From: Gonocerus acuteangulatus
Lineage: Eukaryota > Arthropoda > Insecta > Hemiptera > Coreidae
Direction of reading: 5' to 3'
Assembly: GCA_946811695.1 (NCBI GenBank)
Contig: OX328123.1
Coordinates: 125,227,896-125,291,895, forward strand
DNA: 64,000 bases
Shown here piece after piece: positions 60,636-64,000 of this stretch. Position 1 is the first letter of the stretch, and each line of letters opens with the position of its first letter. Below the pieces are notes generated by a model, which saw only the letters and a program-made list of their open reading frames with translations, did no database searches and was not told the DNA's origin. The position numbers and the translations under genes were made by a program.

Positions 60636-60837
60636 TCAATTATAACGGGAGTAATATTCGGTAACTATTTGGTAAGAATTATATTTGAAGAAATTTTTCA
60701 AAAATTCATTCATGTTTGCAAACTCAGTGGCTACATTCTTCTGGAAAGTGCCAATGTACGTTCCTAATTTTGTTATAGCTTCATTTGTGATCTTGACTGG
60801 GTCGGTGATGGTTGAATCTGTTTGAGCTTCGGTCAAA
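60636..60837 (-). CDS. Probable terminal exon of a small secreted-protein gene
   Basis: The minus strand reads from an acceptor TCTCTTGTTTTTTTAG (pyrimidine tract then AG at 60838-60839) into about 66 codons (LTEAQTDSTITDPVKITNEA, then TKLGTYIGTFQKNVATEFAN and MNEFLKNFFKY) and a stop at 60636-60638. It is helical and amphipathic, of unknown family. The open frame begins one base into the exon, so a phase-2 upstream exon is required. The signal-peptide exon at 62511-62564 ends in phase 0, so either a small exon lies between or the two do not belong together. No AATAAA was found immediately downstream. Confidence 0.45.
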
Positions 60838-60839
60838 CT

Positions 60840-62504
60840 AAAAAAACAAGAGAGAATGCGGGACTACGAGCAGGCTGGATTCACATCTATGCGAATTTTT
60901 ACGGAGTTAGAAAGTATGAGAAGGACTACTAGTTTTGTTGAAAAGTTTGAAGAACATTAGAAATTTTCTTCCGAATATTGATGTTTTGAGGTAATTTATA
61001 GACATACATTTTTTTTTAATGTATTTTCTTTATTATATAACTGTCATTAAACAAAATCTCTGGCACCCCTTTTCCGAAAAAAACCTGCTACCTTAATCTA
61101 ATTTTAATTATATCGGTTCTTTTACGTAACGTTTCGGCTCATGCTATAATCACTGAAAATCATGTTGTTCGTGGCATTTGTATTAACGTTTATTTAACCA
61201 TTCAAGGTCCTCCTTAGTCTAGTGAAAACCTTTCTCTTCCGAGAAGGACAGAATGTAGGCCGCGCATGGATAATTAACTAGTAGATACCAAATACTAGTG
61301 AAGGCGATACTACTATAAAATATTAAATGGGCCGACATGAATTTTAGTGATAATAACATGAATAGAAACGTTATGTAAATAAGAGGTAGGTACAATTCGG
61401 TTAAGATAACAAAAAAAAAATGTTGTTTTAATCTTAGACGTTTTAGAACAAAAAAGGTCTTCAGAAGACAATTTTGATTTAATTGTATCTATGTAAACTC
61501 CATGTTAAATGCCAAAGAATAAAATAATTTAATATTATTCCAGAGGAAATCGTTGACCGTTGGTGATGTGAAGGCAGAAATTATCAGGGTTCGGTCGTTG
61601 TGTCTTAATAAAACTACATTTTTGTTATGTAAAAATGGGTTTTATACCGAAACCTGACAATTTCTACCTTCATAATCTATTATTGTTTTCATAAGGACTG
61701 TTTTTTCTGGATTTATATAAAATGATCTTCTTTTAAATAAGGGTCATTCACAAATCCCACCTTTCATTTTGACAAATAGACTTTGAAGGGGAAACAGAAC
61801 TGTAGAACTTTAGAAGAGGATAAACGTTTTTCTACCTGGTGGTTAAGGTTTTGGGAAGTTAAAATTCACTTAATTTTAAACTCTCTACAAACATAAATTT
61901 ATTTCTTGGCTACGTGTAAAATTTCTTATGACTCATAATGGCCAATTGGTATCACTCATTTCTCACAACAAGGATCACACAAGTTGAAAAAAACAGATGA
62001 AATTTCTTAGAAAACGAAAGTTTTTTTAGTTGCTAAAAATTATATTTTGAGAGTTCAGAAAGAACTTGGCTCAAATGGAAATAATGATGGGTTTTAGTAA
62101 TAAAATAAAATATTTACAAAGAATGCGTGGGGTATTCTACATTCTTACATTTTCGTTTTAAATTCTGTTATCTAATTTTACTTCCTTTTACTTAATTCGA
62201 GGAAATTTAATTTACTTTAGGCCACTTTTATTAAAGTCAGCAACAAGTGGAAAGCAATTTTTTTACGTTCTCGAACTCAATTGTTTTATATTTCATATTC
62301 CAATTTCTAATAATAATAATTTCCCATACATTGTAATTTATTGTGGTTTGAATAATGCAGTGTAGAATTTTTTTTTAAGGAAATAAAGAAAAAACAGGTA
62401 ATGTTTAAAAAATAAATAAGTTACAACCCTTCCATTCCTTGATGCTTTCTTTATGAAAATATTCTAAAAACGAATTATTAAAAATAAGTATATAATTTGA
62501 TGGG
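60840..62504 (-). other. Probable intron(s) of the secreted-protein gene
   Basis: About 1.67 kb between the donor GTAGGT at 62505-62510 and the acceptor at 60838. AT-rich. No internal exon could be identified with confidence, although the phase mismatch calls for one. Confidence 0.35.
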
Positions 62505-62510
62505 ACCTAC

Positions 62511-62564
62511 CTGTACGATGAAGACGGCAAGAGCTAAAGCGCAGAGTGTCGTGGTCATGCTCAT
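62511..62564 (-). CDS. First coding exon with signal peptide (host gene)
   Basis: ATG at 62562-62564 opens 18 codons, MSMTTTLCALALAVFIVQ, a textbook secretory signal sequence (short polar start, hydrophobic core of Leu/Ala/Val/Ile/Phe). The exon ends at a strong donor, CAG|GTAGGT (62511|62510-62505). A TATA box (TATATAT, 62609-62615) lies about 45-50 bp upstream of the ATG on the same strand, in a locally GC-rich promoter. This is the best evidence for a true host gene in the window: a small secreted protein. Family unknown. The candidate terminal exon at 60636-60837 is out of phase by direct joining. Confidence 0.7.
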
Positions 62565-62608
62565 GTGGTCGCCGGGCTCCTTGTGCCGCCTCCCGCCCGC
62601 CTTCGGGC

Positions 62609-62615
62609 ATATATA
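62609..62615 (-). promoter_or_regulatory. TATA box of the secreted-protein gene
   Basis: Minus strand TTAACTATATATGCCCGAAG; the start site is expected about 25-30 bp downstream, near 62583, giving a 5' leader of about 20 nt. Confidence 0.6.
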
Positions 62616-62619
62616 GTTA

Positions 62620-63330
62620 ATGCCCCCCGTGGAGCGCATGCGCTTAACCCGTTCCCCCTCGAATTTCCATCCCGAGGGGTTGAGGATTTACCGTTCTGCG
62701 GGGGTGTTTCCAGAAATAACGAATCTCACGTTGAATCGAATCCATTAAAAAGTAAGTATGCCAATAGTATAATATTCCTTCTTATCAATAAAGAATTAGT
62801 TGGAGAAAATCTGAACCTAGAATCAGTTTCTAACCTTTGCACCGAAGGATCAAATTTTACGACTCAATAGCATACGCTATATTCGATGGAGTAATAACAT
62901 AAGCTCAATAGTCTTTGCAACATCTACTCCGCCAAACTATGGCAGTAATCCGTAGCTAGCTAAGAAAATATCCATGAGACAGACACCCAAATAATTATAT
63001 GAACGGACTCTCTCAGTGCCCTATAAAGCTTAAAAGAAATAAGCTCCAATAACAAAATGGTGCAAAATCTTCATATCTACATTTCTTATGGAGCCCTAGT
63101 CATGTAAGAATAAGGGGATGTGAAATATATTACAGGGCAGCAAACGAAGGGCATCAGCTAACCAATACTTCACCCATTTTGTTAACTGCAAACGAACTCT
63201 TCAATCCGATAAAAAACGTAAGATGTGAAAATTAAGCATACATGTGGCAAGACGTCAGGTGGACAATAAATTAAGGGATATAAAATCCTCAATAGAGTAC
63301 TGGGATTCAAGCTAGCAGGAGAGCAGAGGT
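62620..63330. other. Intergenic DNA upstream of the secreted-protein gene
   Basis: The GC-richer part at 62620-62710 is the far promoter. An open frame over it (62565-62870) is probably accidental. No gene beyond. Confidence 0.35.
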
Positions 63331-63334
63331 AGTC

Positions 63335-63664
63335 ATAGCCCGAATGAGAATCGGACGTACAAAACATTAGCATGGATTCCTCATGTCCAAACAAGACCCG
63401 CCAAAATATTCAAGATGTGATGACACCTTGTCTAGAAAACACATTTTATCCCAATGCCACCACTACAGGACAGAATTAGAGGAATTGGAAAACCCTCGAA
63501 CGAATAATAGGATGCGTTGGGAAAGACTGCGTAATAACAGAAAAAATGTTTCATCATATGTCAAAAATGAAACAATTTTTAAAGGTTCTAATGACCCTAG
63601 CAGTAGAAGCACCTATAAAAAGAAAAACAAAATAACAGAATGTTCAGAAAAACTACTGGATTGA
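63335..63664 (+). pseudogene. I-like ORF2 C-terminal remnant
   Basis: The plus strand reads ARMRIGRTKH, a stop, then HGFLMSKQDPPKYSRCDDTL and SRKHILSQCHHYRTELEELE: the same R-[IL]-R-I-G block and Cys/His tail (C...KHIL-x-x-C) as at 3290-3487 and 50165-50914, more diverged. The following Lys/Asn/Ser-rich text is unassigned. It is a decayed fragment of a relative of the I-like family. Confidence 0.55.
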
Positions 63665-63893
63665 AGTATATACATAACTCAAGAAAAAATTGATCAAAAG
63701 AAAAAGAGAAAGATATTCATAAAAATCCAGATACAGGTCAGTTAATCAAACATAGGCGACCGAAAAGATCGGGTAAATAATGTTGATCGTCCTAAAACTC
63801 CAAACAAACCAAAAATTCATCTTCGTTTAAACAAACATAGAATAAATAAACGACCCTCCAGTTCCAGCTGGAATTGAAGAGATGATGTGGGTA

Positions 63894-63950
63894 TGACTCA
63901 CTTAAGAATTGGTCAATCGCGATTTTCACACAGTTTACTTAATGACCAAA
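63894..63950 (+). pseudogene. Second I-like tail fragment
   Basis: Reads MTHLRIGQSRFSHSLLND, the R-I-G...THS[YL]L block again, about 500 bp downstream of the previous remnant and then interrupted. Too short for more. Confidence 0.4.
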
Positions 63951-64000
63951 AGTAATATATGAACTACTTCTGTCTTTTTTTTTTTAATTTAACGGCGCAT

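Noticed and set aside
62565..62870. Plus-strand 101-codon gene over the GC-rich promoter
   Set aside because: It overlaps the TATA region of the opposite-strand secreted-protein gene and reads as Pro/Arg-rich GC artefact.

Overview
The window looks like a gene-poor, transposon-dense stretch of an AT-rich arthropod (probably insect) nuclear genome. The reasons are I-like and Jockey-like non-LTR retrotransposon remnants, a Penelope-like element, Tc1/mariner-superfamily elements, tRNA-derived SINEs, Helitron-like repeats, many long (TA)n tracts and almost no host exons. The species cannot be named from the sequence alone.

The centrepiece is a structurally complete Polinton/Maverick (virus-like, self-synthesising DNA transposon) at 14793-31026, about 16.2 kb. 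It is flanked by a perfect 6-bp target duplication (CAGAAG, 14787-14792 and 31027-31032) and bounded by about 670-bp terminal inverted repeats (TIRs) that are nearly identical, so the insertion is young. It encodes a protein-primed family B DNA polymerase, a retroviral-type integrase with a chromodomain, an FtsK/HerA-type packaging ATPase, an adenain-like cysteine protease, a probable double-jelly-roll major capsid protein, a penton-like minor capsid protein, a phospholipase A2-domain protein, a BRO-type regulator, two paralogous zinc-ribbon proteins, a small zinc-ribbon gene overlapping the integrase start, a Gly/Ala-rich membrane-active or core-like protein, coiled-coil and tryptophan-repeat proteins, and one small gene carried once in each TIR. 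A tiny broken gene has a PP1-binding (GADD34-like) motif pattern.

The element layout is: left TIR gene (-); an unexplained 0.85-kb gap; a leftward block (capsid, W-repeat, coiled-coil, protease, Gly/Ala protein); BRO (+); a leftward block (integrase, zinc ribbon, ATPase); a rightward block (penton, PLA2, broken PP1-like gene, zinc-ribbon pair, polymerase, right TIR gene). Most genes start inside a shared AATAAATGG context. Two upstream boxes split by function: one on regulator, zinc-ribbon, polymerase and right-TIR genes, the other on the capsid gene and its neighbour. Genes without the motif mostly overlap the preceding gene, which suggests polycistronic messages. Short GC-rich hairpins, several with 7-nt loops, sit at gene ends.

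Region by region outside the Polinton: 0-14.8 kb holds interspersed repeats, a 3' fragment of an I-like element, a degenerate transposon-associated ORF, about 290-bp tandem repeats, a fold-back repeat, and an internally deleted mariner with perfect 30-bp TIRs. 31-41 kb holds an I-like ORF1 pseudogene, inverted repeats and tRNA-derived SINEs. 41.5-43.6 kb is a broken Jockey-like RT joined to an RNase H. 44.7-49.0 kb holds copies of a large interspersed repeat, a 214-bp tandem array and a nested snap-back Tc1/mariner-superfamily element. 49.7-52.4 kb is an I-like non-LTR element. 52.4-55.5 kb is a minisatellite split by a Penelope-like element with inverted ends and hammerhead-like motifs. 57-60 kb has Helitron-like sequence and a 2.3-kb long-inverted-repeat element. 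60.6-62.6 kb has what looks like part of a host gene for a small secreted protein (signal-peptide exon with TATA box, and a terminal exon), followed by more I-like debris.
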